A stretch of DNA of 64,000 nucleotides from Macrothele yani (lineage: Eukaryota > Arthropoda > Arachnida > Araneae > Macrothelidae): positions 138,033,240-138,097,239 of the forward strand of contig CM077013.1 in the NCBI GenBank assembly GCA_039090855.1, written 5' to 3'. Position 1 is the stretch's first letter; every line of letters begins with the position of its first letter. The notes below the pieces were generated by a model that was not told the origin of the DNA, did not search any database, and saw nothing but the letters and a program-made list of their open reading frames with translations. This document shows positions 11,691-22,837 of the stretch, piece after piece. The position numbers were made by a program, and so were the translations under genes.

Positions 11691-12410
11691 GCACTTTCAG
11701 TACAAAACCGACCACAGACGCACAAAACATGGAAGCCAGAGAGGAGTTTCAGGTCTTACAATATAAGGGACAGTGTAGCCACGCAGCAGAGGGGTTATGT
11801 CACCGCGTTATTCGTACAGTTCATTAAGCAATCCAGAGGGGTAATTTTCATGCTTAGATTGCCTAAAATGGAGTAATAACAACTCTTGTGGATCGATAAG
11901 GAGAATTTTCTATTGTGTTGGAAAATGGTTCCATGCACTTGCTGCTGCTGTTATCAAACATGTTCACCAGCCTGCCGGGGAAAGTTTTCTGTGTGGCTCT
12001 TAGGAAGACAAGCACGCGAATCAACTGACAGACTGACCCGAATTTCGTTCGGCTGAGCCGAAACAAATTCCCTTCTCAAAATCTCTTATTTAAATCAGGT
12101 AAAAACATTCAGGTTTTGTTCACTGTTTTCTCCTAAAGTGGTCTTTTCGAGGAACGCATTTTTCGACGGTCATAATGGTTCGAATATGGAACGTTCAAGA
12201 TCATTAAAATACTATCAAAGCTTATTAATTAAGCGGAATTTGGTTCCAAAAAGCGGTTCCGCATGTGCAAAAATGTTAGATTTTGGTAAAGAAAAGCAAC
12301 TTGGTACATTTAAATGGAAAATATATTTAAAGGCAAGTTTTTTCCCGCTGTAAGGAACAACGACTTTTGAGTAAGCTCATCCAGTCTTTGTTCTGTCCGT
12401 CGGTAGGAGA

Positions 12411-13722
12411 TACATAGTGCGTCAAAGAATTTTTAAGACTGGGTCTGTAAAATGAAATAGAAACAAGAAATTATAATTTGTTTTGGTTTGTTATTCAAAA
12501 TAAGTCCTCCCGGCTTCAATACACTTCTTACAGCGATTTAATAATGATTCGAATGCCTGTTCCAGTTCACTTTGTGAAACTGCCTCCAAAGCACGTGTCG
12601 AAGCTGTTTGTATGGTCGAAATATCATTAAAAAACACCCTTTTAACGTCATTTTAAGTTTTGGGAACAAAGAAAAGTCGCAGGATGCTAAATCAGGCGAA
12701 TACGGTGGATGTTTCAACACACAGACGTTATTTTTCGCCAAAAATCTACAACAGGAAGTGAGGTGTGACTGGGTGCATTATCGTGCAACAAACACCAACT
12801 GTTTTCATCTCGATATTCTGGACGAATGCGACGAATTCTGCCCATCAAACGCCTCAAAACATTTAAATAAAACTCACCAGTAATTGTTTGTCCACTTGGA
12901 ACAAATTCTTTGTGGATAAATACCCTTACTATCGAAGAATGTAATGAGCATTGTTTTGATTTTCGATGGAACTTTTCTTGTTTTTTTGGCTTGTGGCGAG
13001 TTTTTTGACTTCCATTCCGCACTTTTTCGCTTTGTTTTAGGATCATATTGAAAACACCGTGTTTCATCAGCAGTAACAATCGATTTTAAGAAGTTTGGAT
13101 CATTTTCAGCGGCTGAAATGATGTCTCTGCAATGTGCACTTCTCCTTGATTTTTGTTCATTGGTTCACGTGTGTGGAACAAATTTAGCACAGACTTTTGT
13201 TTTGCCCAAATCTTCATGCAGGATGGTTCGAATCGTTTCTTTGTTGATGTTTAAAGACTCTTCCATCATTCTTAGTGACGAACATCGATTATTTACCACG
13301 AAAGCAAGCACTTTTTCAATAATCTCGGGTGTCCTAGATGAACTTGGTCTTCCGGTACGCTTATCATCTTCTAGCGTCTCCCTTCCGTCCAAAAAACGTT
13401 TGTTCCACAGGAAAACATTTGATCTACTTAAGCAAAACTCACCGTAAACTTGCTTCATCATTTGGTACGTTTCCCAGGCACCTTTAGTAAGTTTTGCGTT
13501 AAATTTAATAACAGCCCTTTGTTCCATCTTAATTATTCAACATGATTTTTTTTTTCTCTAATGAACGCCCGTTTCATTTGAGTTACTTTAACAACTGCGC
13601 AGTACTTTTGGCAGAGAGCAAGCAGATGGTCACGGTTTATAACGCATTCGCGATTACACTGGTGGCGCCACCGTAGGCTGAAATCTAGCGCCTGTCGTAA
13701 ACATTCTTTGACGCACTGTGTA
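12411..13722 (-). mobile_element. mariner element with both ends
   Basis: The terminal inverted repeats match at 19 of 20 bases: TACATAGTGCGTCAAAGAAT at 12411-12430 and the complement of TACACAGTGCGTCAAAGAAT at 13702-13721. TA at both edges is the Tc1/mariner target. The length of 1312 bp is normal for mariner. The transposase remnant fills the minus strand. No insertion interrupts it, so compared with most elements in the window it is structurally complete. Confidence 0.9.
12538..13527 (-). pseudogene. mariner transposase, frameshifted, minus strand
   Basis: The N-terminal frame (13527-13165) starts MEQRAVIKFNAKLTKGAWET and has helix-turn-helix segments through NKETIRTILHEDLG. Translating on gives ADETRCFQYDPKTKRKSAEW (first catalytic Asp), then in another frame LLHDNAPSHTS (second Asp), then LAKNNVCVLKHPPYSPDLAS followed by CDFSLFPKLK (third Asp of the DD34D triad). 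All three acidic residues remain, but a stop near 13165 and frame changes near 12960 and 12710 break the protein. The family is mariner in the strict sense, from the HPPYSPDLA-CDF signature. Confidence 0.9.
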
Positions 13723-14079
13723 TATTTCCACTTTAACAACACTGGTTTAAAAGTCTTTATCAATCAGGTGTGTCCAGAATTTCCAGGCAGTTCCCCACTA
13801 TTTCTTGATCTCCCATTTCCTTACAGATAGTTGTGATGCTAATATTAAAAACTTTCTGTTCTGCATAGAGTAAAAGCAAGCAAAACCAAAACTTCTAGAT
13901 AGAGCCAGCACTATCAGACAAGCTGAACACATGCACCCTAATCGGGACTCGAATCCAGGCCATGGTTGGAAACGGATCAAACATTTTGGATCAGGACCCG
14001 ACCCGGACTCAGGCCGTCACATAATTAGACCCGATCCGAACCTGACCCGGACAAATCTGTCTTGAACTATAAATTCAAA

Positions 14080-14700
14080 TATATCATCATCATTGCCAAT
14101 CATTATCAATGCACTGCTGGATGAAGGTCTTCCCAAGTTTTTTCAAAAATGGACGGTCATGGGCTAGATTTCATCCACCCTACTTTGATCATGATACCTT
14201 CCACTCTTATCATTTTCCTTATCCACGAGTTCCTCTTTTTAACTTCCTGGTTACACCAAGGATGCATCTCTCCATGCCTCTTTCAGTTGTCTGCAGTCTT
14301 TGCATGTCTTTTTTAGTTAAGGTCCATGTCTCTGCTCCGTACGTAAGCACTGGAAAGATGCATTCATTAAACAATTTGCTTTAAAAAATTGCACTGTTTC
14401 TTCCAAAAGTTCTCCAACCAAGTGTTTTTACACAACTTAATTTCTTCATCAATGTGGACCTCGCTTGATATCTGCTGCCCAAGGTAAATCTAGAAATTGG
14501 TTATCTCCAGCTTTTTCCCATCAATTGATAAAATTTTCATTCCCTGTGAAAGTATTGAACTTCAGTTTTATCTTCTGAAAGTTAATTTTTAATCCCATTT
14601 CTTTACTCTTCTCAGCAAGTTCTTGGATCATACTCTGCAGCCCTGAAGTATTGCAAGACCTCTGAAGGGTTCTTTCAAATATATTTTTTTTTCTTTTCAA
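14080..14700 (-). mobile_element. RTE-type LINE fragment, 5'-truncated
   Basis: On the minus strand a segment reads ELAEKSKEMGLKINFQKIKL, the post-catalytic part of an RTE-clade reverse transcriptase. It matches the same segment of the longer LINE at 52815-55560 (ELAEKRKEVGLKMNFQKTKL). The plus strand at 14085-14170 (ATCATCATCATTGCC..., CACTGCTGGATGAAGGTCTTCC) matches the 3' end of that LINE, including its trinucleotide tail. About 600 bp remain. Confidence 0.8.
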
Positions 14701-14876
14701 AAATAAAACTGAAACAAAACCGGTTTGAAATCGGGACAGGTACACATTGAACCGACTCGTTTGACCCGCAAAAAATTGTCGACCCGTTGACCAGCTGACC
14801 CGTGACCCGTTTCCATCTCTGACCCAGGTCCATTACGCACGGATAATCAGAAACTTCCACCATCAGACAACAAAAT

Positions 14877-15350
14877 ACCCATGCCTCGTCCAGGACTCGA
14901 ACCCGGTACCATCTGTAGCGAACACCATCTGACGCACCCATGCCTCATCCAGGACTCGAACCCGGGACCATCTCTAACGAATGGTCAGGAACTAACGCCA
15001 CCAGACGGACCCATGACTCATCCAGGACTCGAAATGGAAACTATCTCTAACGAATGGTCAGGAGCTAACACCATCAGACGTACCCATGCCTCATCCAGGA
15101 CTCGAACCCAGAACCATCTCTAACGAATGGTCAGGAGCCAAAGCCATCAGACGTATCCATGCCTCATCCAGGACTCGAACCCAGAACCATCTCTAACGAT
15201 TGGTCAGGAGCTAACGGCATCAGACGTACCCATGCCTCATCCAGGACTCAAACCCGGAACCATCTCTAAGGAATGGTCAGGAGCTAACGCCATCAGACGG
15301 TGGTCTAACGCCATCAGACTGTGGTCTAACGCCAACAGACGGTGGTCATA
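14877..15350. repeat. ~72-bp minisatellite derived from a SINE head
   Basis: Six units start near 14877, 14936, 15009, 15081, 15153 and 15228. Each holds ACCCATGCCTCATCCAGGACT, CGAACCC and CTCTAACGAATGGTCAGGAG. The pattern follows the reverse complement of the S1 SINE head (CATGCCTCACCGGGATTCGAACCCGGA and CGAATGATCAGAGGCC), so the array grew from a SINE B-box region. The last ~60 bp are three shorter ~20-bp units (GTGGTCTAACGCCATCAGAC). Because 72 is divisible by three, reading frames stay open across units; I do not think they are genes. Confidence 0.85.
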
Positions 15351-16073
15351 ATGTAATGGCTCGTCGGTGTATATAAATATTTTTCTTTGCTCAGTTGTGA
15401 ATACCTGAAGGAAATGCCGCGGCGTAAAATGTTGATGAGCCAGACTGCTTTTGTGATGTTTGTGAAGAGCTAGCTGCCTTTGAAGACTTTGAGGGAAAAT
15501 ACAACTCTAATTTAAAATAACCTATGAGCTGCATTTCGCACGCAAGATAGAAGATCAAGACATAGCTTGGGCACCTCATGTTTTGCTGCTCAGGACGTGC
15601 TATCAATTTCTTTAATCTTGAATGAAATGTATAAAATGTTCATAACATTTCCATTCCCGTGGTTAGGCGGGAACGGAAGGTTATGAAATTAATTGCTATT
15701 TTTGTACTACTGAAATCAGTGGATTTAAAATCTTCATTCCTGATTTTGTAATAAAAACCACGTTTAATCCAAAACAGAGTAATTGCGTTCTCTTCAAATT
15801 AAGTAAGCTCGGTCTTATGAAGAACTTCGTGACAGATGCAGCTAACAAAAGGAAGTCTTCAGCTAAATTTTAAAACCTACAAATATTTTCCTATATGATT
15901 CACAAAATGTGTAATTTTGCTAAAGCGAAAAAACATTCTAATTTTCTCAAACTCTAAGGGTGATGGAACTTTTTAAATTCAGCATGTAAAACTACTTTAT
16001 AAGCACGACTTAATATATGAGAATTTGAAACCTTGTAAATCATTTTATTACTGGGGAAAACCGAATGGATAGA
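15351..16073. other. Unassigned AT-rich sequence
   Basis: No gene or known repeat seen. Confidence 0.35.
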
Positions 16074-16086
16074 TTGATGGTAATTA

Positions 16087-16395
16087 GATCATAGATCATA
16101 CGTAGAGGATATTTAGGAAGGGAGTGTCTGACCCCAGGTCTTTAGAAATAGGAAGCTAGGAGATTTGGGCTAGAGTACCCAATAGGAAAGTGACACGGAA
16201 GCAAGGTAGAAAGGGGGAGGAAGACGCCCTTATTTATTACCCTGGGGGGGCAGTACCCTGGGTCTGACGGCTTAACGTGCCGATTCGACGCACGGCGGGT
16301 ATTTAGTATTTCGAACGTTCGTACCTGCCCAGGAACGAACCTGAGGTTATCTCCATGGCAGTCACGAACGCTGACCAGTAGGCCACCCGCGGCCC
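16087..16395 (-). mobile_element. Second tRNA-derived SINE family (S2) with target duplication
   Basis: The 13-bp duplication TTGATGGTAATTA flanks the insert (16074-16086 and 16396-16408). On the minus strand the insert begins with a tRNA-like head: A-box-like GTGGCCTACTGGTCAGCG and B-box-like GGTTCGTTCCTGG. A body follows with CCGCCGTGCGTCGAATCGGC and a tail with ATGATCTATGATCTAA repeats. The body shares nothing visible with the S1 family. Only this copy is in the window. Confidence 0.8.
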
Positions 16396-16784
16396 TTGAT
16401 GGTAATTATATCTGCTAGCTCAGTATAAAACCATTACGTTTCTGAATCGAATGGAAACTGGAGACAAAAAATGGTTGCTGTAAAAGAATATTAACGACAT
16501 TAAATCATTTTGCAAGAAAGAAGAACCTTCTGGAACAATTTCAAAAGTCTTTCTGCATCAAAAGACGGTCATGCTTTAGTTTTATGGGGCGTTGTCCATT
16601 TTGAAATTTTGGCACTTAACTAAATGGAGGAATCACGGCGAGTCTTTACTCTCAGCAACTGGCAGAGTATACGAGGCCTTGTAGTCTAAGTGTTCCAGTT
16701 TGAATAAAAAAAGGTGGTGTTTTCCACTATGATAACACTAGACTGCATGTGGCTATTGCTTATTTTTTTCTTTTTTGGAAGGGG

Positions 16785-16935
16785 GATTAACCACCATCAG
16801 GAGCAACTCTAATGAGTATAAACGGCCGACCGTCCCTAATGTACGGCATCTGGTTCCAGGGAGGGGTGACAACCAACACCGTAGGACCAACGCACCACCT
16901 ATCTCTCATGCGATGTTCTAGACCGGGCTCACTCA
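16785..16935 (-). mobile_element. SINE S1 remnant
   Basis: Plus strand shows ACCACCATCAGGAGCAACTC, GTCCCTAATGTACGGCATCTGG; the head is degraded. Confidence 0.6.
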
Positions 16936-16949
16936 GAAGAAGGAGCCTT

Positions 16950-17168
16950 TTTTTGAGGGGGAGGGTTGGTTAACGATCACCGTGAGCAATCCAACGGGCA
17001 ATAAGCAGTCGCCCGTCACTAATTTAGAGCAACTGGTTCCAGGAAAAGGAGAGAGTCAGTGCCATAAGACAAACACAACATCCACGTCTGACTGGGATTT
17101 GAACCCGGACCCCACTTGGACGAACAGTCATAAACCAGTGTTTAGACCACTGAGCTACTGAGACATCA
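16950..17168 (-). mobile_element. SINE S1, near full length, minus strand
   Basis: Plus strand shows GATCACCGTGAGCAATCC, CACTAATTTAGAGCAACTGG, a B box complement GGGATTTGAACCCGG and the A-box region CAGTGTTTAGACCACTGAGC. It lies next to the remnant at 16785-16935 in the same orientation. Confidence 0.8.
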
Positions 17169-18738
17169 AAGTGGCTCTCGTAACACAGCGTAAAGTGTAG
17201 GAACTCAGCTGGGAACTTTTGCTTCACCCACAGAATTCTCCCGACTTTGCAACAACATATTTTTACTTGCTCTCTTCTCTGAAAAGTGATATGGCTGGTA
17301 AACCTATGAAAGATCGTACAGAGATCGAAACGCCGATTTCAAATTTTTTTCTTTCATTCTAAGAACGCTACTTTTTTGGTAGGGGAATTAAATAGATGAA
17401 CAAACGATGGGAACAGGTCATTGCTAGTAATATATAATCATCGTTACGAAACTATGCAATAAACTGAAATAACACTTGCTGCAAGGAAAAATAAGATTTG
17501 CTTTTCATGTATGAAAACGTCGAGAACCTTTGCATTTGCCCAATGGATGATGACAAGCAGATTTGAAAACTTTCCTTACGTCTGCCATAATCTACCAGAA
17601 GCAATCGTACCAAGTTTTCAACGTTTTTTATACTACATATTGATTTTTGTGAAGGGTTTTACGAATTCCGCTAATATCTAAGACCATAAATAGTCACTCG
17701 TCCCTAATCTAGGGATATGGGTTCTGAGGAAGAGATTAAGCTAACGTCTTGGGGAGGGCACATCACTTATTTCTTATTCTGTAATTGTGCACAGGCCCAA
17801 ATAGGGGGATTAATCAGACATGCGCGCCTCTAACCACCGAGCCATCGGAATGGTCGATTACAGATTGCTTCAGAAAAAAAAAAACAAAAAAACTGAAAGA
17901 ACTTAAAAATGTTTAAAAAATTGCACAGCTATTTTGTCGCCATATGATGTATTGATTGAAGACAATTGAAAGAATTTGGAGCTACATTGGCAAAAAATTG
18001 AAACAGAAGTGCAAGCTGTGTGACGAACTACAGGGGTGTAGCACATGTGAAGACGGCGAAGTTGCAGCGATAAATTCCGTCGGCCTAGCTTACTTGGGAA
18101 GGCATTCAGCTCCGGAGCAGAAGGGTGTTGGCAAATCTGTGTTTTCACACTGGCACGCGATTTTGAAAATAGATCTACTGCTTGTTAAGTACTTCGAAAA
18201 ATATGTGACGTTACTTCCACACATCGTATAAAAATAATGATAATTCTGTTTTCGCTTCAAAAACTGTGAGATCCTTCTTCCACACATCGTTTGGAATTAT
18301 TTAAAATTCCTTCTTCTACAGAGAGTTACTTCAAACATTATTTGCGGCTGACACGAAACCTGAGATTTCGTGCCTACACCTTTCTCAAGGGGGGTATATG
18401 TGACGTAGTACGGACGTGCCGTTCCGTCGTTGTAGCTTAATTAGGAAAGCATTGTGCTCCGGAGCCACAGGCAAATTTGTGTTTACACAGTTCATAGTCT
18501 CAGCTTATAACCTCGAGCTTAGAGGCATAACTTTAACCGCATGCAGAGTCATGGCGTTTGACTTAGAGAAGCAGCCTATATTTTTTTAGAGTTTAAGATG
18601 CCAACTAGATATTTACCAATAGGAAAAAATACGCCGAATATATCTTCGGACACAAGGATGAGGGAAGAACAGCGTTTATGTAGGTATATAACAAGAGTAA
18701 CGCATCCCACAGAATAATATGCGTGGATCTGAAATTTA
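17169..18738. other. Unassigned sequence with two weak tRNA-like stretches
   Basis: 18080-18150 and 18425-18500 share CCGTCG..GTAGCTTA.TT.GGAAAGCATT..GCTCCGGAGC followed by GGCAAATNTGTGTTT. The GTAGCTTAATTAGGAAAGC part resembles a tRNA A box, but no B box is clear. A very diverged S1-like stretch lies at 17675-17850. Otherwise nothing is recognised. Confidence 0.35.
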
Positions 18739-18925
18739 GCCGGCGCGGTGGGGCAATGATCTAAGCCTCTGACTGCTCGTTCGAATGGGCCTGGGTTCGA
18801 GTTCTAGGTCAGGCACGCGCAATGTGATTTTCTTATTCCACTGGTTGCCTCCGTTCCTTGGAACCAGTGAGCCTAAATGACAGTCGACTGCAAATAACCC
18901 TTAGAAACGCTTACGGAGGTGGTTA
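18739..18925 (+). mobile_element. SINE S1, diverged, plus strand
   Basis: CCGGCGCGGTGGGGCAATGA, B box GGGTTCGAGTTC, body CTTGGAACCAGTGAGCC and tail GGAGGTGGTTACAG are in the family order. Confidence 0.75.
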
Positions 18926-20130
18926 CAGTGAAACAAAAAAAATCTGCATTTTTTTTTCTTTATACAGGTCTAACTCATTTGCAAAACAGAAAAAAAGTTC
19001 AACGTATTTAACACGAAAGGAAGTTTTGACGTACATTTTTCCATGAGGTATTACTTTTAGCATTTTAGCTCGAGTCCCGAGATTTCGCGTAAGTACAGAA
19101 CTTAGGGTTCTCAAAATTAGGAAAGGAACAGTTTACTTCTATTACACCGCTGACAAATTCTCACGTCACCTTGAATGAAGTTGAAACGGTTTGAACGTAA
19201 GAAGAAAATGTTCTCCTACTTCAGGAAGAGCATTAAACCTGTTAGAGTGAGTGACCTTCGCATTTGAAAGTGAATCCAAGGATTTATTTCATGCTTCGAT
19301 GGATTCAGTTTACTGCCTGGAACCGACTGGTCGATCCAGGTTGATTACATTTCATTTGAGTCTTTTCTTAAGAAAGCGTGTCGCATGTGAATGATTTCCC
19401 TAACCGAAAACCCTTAAGGTATCCCATTACGTTAGTGGCACTTTTTGAAAAAATGCAAGAAGGGTAATTTTTTTTTAGGAAGTCTGACACACAAAAACAC
19501 ATGAACGTTGAAAAAAAATGATATCAATATAAATTTTTAAGAAATTGGGAGATTTGTGGAAGAATTAAAAAAAATATGTCGTTTACGGTAAAAGATCTAA
19601 ATAAAAAAGTTACAGATAAATGACGGCATTTTTTGCATCATGTGTGAATTTTAGACACATTTCTTCACTATGTTGAATGTAAATAGCTATAAATTAACTT
19701 AGAACGGACAAACATCGAAACGCTTCGTTTATCACATGCGCAACATTGTAAGAAAGATGTATACCAAGTTTCATCAATTTATTTACATACCTTTTGCAGT
19801 TATCATGTTTTCCTTAAAGGGTCCGGGACAAAAAATCTCATCCTGCAAAAAACGCGTTTCAAATGTCACTTCCCGTTCGTTTGACACCTATGTTTAGATA
19901 TTCCGATTGCTATAACTCTGTATCTATTCGTCGTAGACCAGAAACAAAAGCAGTTTTGGAATCCTAAACAATGGGGCGTTAAAACGAACGCATTTTTACA
20001 AAATGTGAAATTTGGCCAAAAACGAACTTTTAAACCCCAGTGGGATAACTTTCAGAGAGCCAGTGGCTTTATATCACGGGGAGTATACATGATCTTATAG
20101 GGTTGTTAAACACCAAGAGAATACAGCGTG
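18926..20130. other. Unassigned AT-rich sequence
   Basis: No gene, RNA or family repeat recognised. Confidence 0.35.
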
Positions 20131-20203
20131 TAGACAAAATAATGGAAACACTTGTAACAAAAGTACACTATAATTTGTGAAAATTGCAGCACCATGGAGG
20201 ATT

Positions 20204-21021
20204 AAATAAACAAATGCATCGCTCTTTCCACGTTCCAGAAACACATAGCAACCGAGTAACGATTTTTCGGTTGCTATGTGTTCCTGGAACGTGGAAAGAG
20301 ATTGATGTATTTGTTTATTTACTGACGCCAGGTATTTAGAGGATTTTTACTTTGGAACTCGCCCTTTGAATTTAACTGCTATAATTAATATATAGCCAGT
20401 GCCGTTAATGCCCACCAAATGGAGACATCTCAGTAGCTGAGCCCATCTTACGGATTTATGATGTCAGAAGCAAACTTAAAAACACACATAGCACCGTGGA
20501 TTGTTGGCCACCGTGGTGTAAGGCAAACGCGCTCGGCTAGATTTCGAGAAATCCGTGGATTTCATTTCCCCGGCGGTGACCGAATAGCAATTTTTCGGTT
20601 GCTATATGTTTCTGGAACATGGAAAATGCGATGTATTTGTTTATTTACTGACGCCAGGTATTTCGAGGATTTTAACTTTGGATCTTGTCCTTTGGATTTA
20701 ACTGCTATAATTAATGTAAAGCCAGTGCCGTTAATACACACCACATGGAGACGTCTCAGTAGCTGAGCCCATCTTACGGATTTATGATGTCAGAAACCGA
20801 CCTTAAAACACACATAGCACTGTGGGTAACACACATAGCACTGTGGATTATTGGCCACCGTGGTGTAAGGTTAACGCGCTCAGCTAGATATCGAGAGATC
20901 CGTGGATTCAGTTTCCCGGCGGTGACCGAATAACAATTTTTCGGTTGCTATGTGTTTCTGGAACGTGGAAAGAGTGATGTATTTGTTTATTTACTGGCGC
21001 CACGTATTTGGAGAATTTTCC
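20204..21021 (+). mobile_element. Inserted array of ~340-bp tRNA-related units with 12-bp target duplication
   Basis: CCATGGAGGATT occurs at 20192-20203 and again at 21022-21033, bounding the block. Inside, units begin near 20262, 20590 and 20935 with TTTTTCGGTTGCTATRTG and include TTAACTGCTATAATTAAT and AGATGTCTCAGTAGCTGAGC-like segments. Each full unit also has a tRNA-like stretch (20506-20581 and 20852-20928). Its ends GGCCACCG and CGGTGACC can pair, with an A-box-like TGGTGTAAGGNNAACGC and a weak B box. The block is therefore a tandem multimer of a third SINE-like family inserted as one unit. Confidence 0.7.
20216..20305. repeat. Near-perfect hairpin at the start of the tRNA-unit array
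   Basis: CTCTTTCCACGTTCCAG..AACACATAGCAACCG on the left is the reverse complement of CGGTTGCTATGTGTTCCTGGAACGTGGAAAGAG on the right, with a loop of about 15 bases. The left arm is an inverted piece of the repeat unit, so the array starts with a snap-back. Confidence 0.85.
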
Positions 21022-21706
21022 CCATGGAGGATTGCTGGTATCAGTTTGAAACTTGCAGGAAAGGGGTAGAACATTCAAATGATTAAAATGTCAGTGAAAA
21101 TGCGCATGCGGTTTTGGAGCAGCGCCCCCTCAACTGTCCGGTCCTGGATACAAATGCTGGCTAAAACGAGAAGTTGCAATCAGTGAAGAGCCGACGTTGA
21201 GTCGAAAGGGTGTTTCTTGTGTCTCACCATATCCCGTCGCCGAAAAAGGGCGCATCATGAACACCTACCAGACTTTGAGCGAGGAAGGATTTTGGATAAG
21301 AGAAGTTGGATTTTCCTAACATGGAATTGCCACTGGTACGGAACGAAACTCCAGTACAGTGATGCGAACGTGGCGTCAGTAGACTGATGAGGACGCACAG
21401 ATATTCGGAAAATGGACTGCAAAATCGCACGATCCCCGGGATGGCAGACAACTCTAGCCCATGGCAGTGACCGATCGCACATCGACATTCACGGTAGTGG
21501 AACACTATCACAGGTTAGGCTTTGCCCTCCACAGCAGTTCGACGTCGTCTCCTTTACAAAGGACTGGTAGCTAGCAGACTGTTTCTGATCAATCCTTTGA
21601 CTCTCGACCACAGACGCCTCAGGCTGCAATGGGGTCTCGAACACAGACATTGGCGCGCTGATTGGTAGCGGGTCATGATTTCTGACGAGTCACAATTCAA
21701 CTTGAT

Positions 21707-21927
21707 TTTTTTTTTTTTTGGTTGGAGGTTTAACGACCACCGTGAGCAACTCAGTGGGCTATAAGCAGTCGCCCGTCCCTAATTTAGGGTCACTGGTTCC
21801 AGGGAAGGGAGAGAGCCAGTGCCGTAAGACAAACACAACATCCATCCCTCACCGGGATTAGAACCCGGACCCCGTTCGGACGAATGATCAGGGGCCATCG
21901 CTTAGACCACTGCGCCACCGGGGCGGA
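21707..21927 (-). mobile_element. SINE S1, full length, with 13-bp target duplication
   Basis: AATTCAACTTGAT flanks the copy at 21694-21706 and 21928-21940. Tail, body and head are close to the family consensus, so it is a young copy. Removing it rejoins the Tc1-like coding remnant. Confidence 0.95.
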
Positions 21928-22053
21928 AATTCAACTTGATGCACGTGACACGTCACAAAACACGACCATACGTGTTGGTAGAAATCGTCGTTGTAAAAGT
22001 CACCTTGCAGCATGCATTTTGCAACATCATACAGACACAACGCCAGACGTCAT

Positions 22054-22201
22054 GGTTTGGTGCGCGATTAGGTTCAATTCAAAGCGTCTTGGTTTGGGGC
22101 GCCATTAGGTTCAATTAGAAGCGTCATGGTTTGGGGCGCCATTAGGTTCAATTCGAATCGTCATGGTTTGGGGAGCCATAGGGTTCAATTGGAGATCTCG
22201 C
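22054..22201 (+). repeat. 37-bp minisatellite inside a transposase remnant
   Basis: Four units of GGTTTGGGGCGCCATTAGGT TCAATTAGAAGCGTCAT type stand in tandem. They arise from the conserved VMVWGAI-coding part of the Tc1 transposase. Since 37 is not divisible by three, each added unit shifts the frame. Downstream (22205-22275) a shorter ACGAATTGAG.GAACYCTCAA block is also doubled. Confidence 0.85.
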
Positions 22202-22837
22202 CTGATACGAATTGAGGGAACCCTCAACAGAGGAAACCCTGGAATCCTATACGAATTGAGTGAACTCTCAAAAGCCAGCGATATATCAGGGATGTTTTAG
22301 TGGTAGAGGTGATGCTCTTCCTTCAGAGCAAGACAATGCTCGGCCACAGGTGGTTCGAAATGCTCAAAACCTCTTCTACGCACAGAAGTTCCTGTTTCTT
22401 CCCTGGCCTGTACGTCCGGCGGATATGTCCCCGATCGAACATGTCAGGGACATGGTTGCTAAGCGACTAACCCGTCAAGCGCTTCGGCCAATCACTACAA
22501 AGGAACTCTGCTCTCGCATAGAAGCAGCCTGCTAGGTTATTCCCATGGAAGATATCAAAAACCTCTTCTATTCAATGCCATGCTGTTATTTTTGCTCGAG
22601 GTAGCTTCACACGATACTGAGTATTGAGGCGCAAAAGATCTTGTATGGCCCTTCAAATGTAATCAGTTATCCAGTGTAACATGATGAATCCGTTATCTAA
22701 ATTTCATCTGAAAACACTTCGTAATAATCCTGGTGTTGCAAATTTCACAAACAGTAGTATACTATTATACATTTTGTAATGTTTTGCTTATTTGTGATCA
22801 TTCAATGACGAAATGCTTTTTTGTTTCTTGCAGGCAG

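Larger units (their letters stand above)
20131..22600 (+). pseudogene. Tc1-like transposon remnant with two later insertions
   Basis: The left edge (GACAAAATAATGGAAACAC at 20135) looks like a Tc1-type end. The coding remnant starts near 21255 with HLPDFERGRILDKRSW and contains, in changing frames, VMVWCAIRFNS, ARPQVVRNAQNLF (second Asp region, shifted from DNARPH) and LPWPVRPADMSPIEHVRDMV (the third acidic residue, Glu of the DD34E type), ending near RIEAAC. It is a Tc1-family transposase with many stops. A multi-unit tRNA repeat (20204-21021) and an S1 SINE (21707-21927) are inserted in it, and a 37-bp minisatellite has expanded in the coding region. I could not find the right terminal repeat. 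Confidence 0.75.

Noticed and set aside
13860..13990. Possible SINE copy with B-box-like GGGACTCGAATCC
   Set aside because: Only the B-box area and a little flank match; body and tail are missing.
14881..15351. Open frames of 80 and 74 residues with repeated PCLIQDSNP motifs
   Set aside because: They are produced by a 72-bp minisatellite derived from a SINE head.
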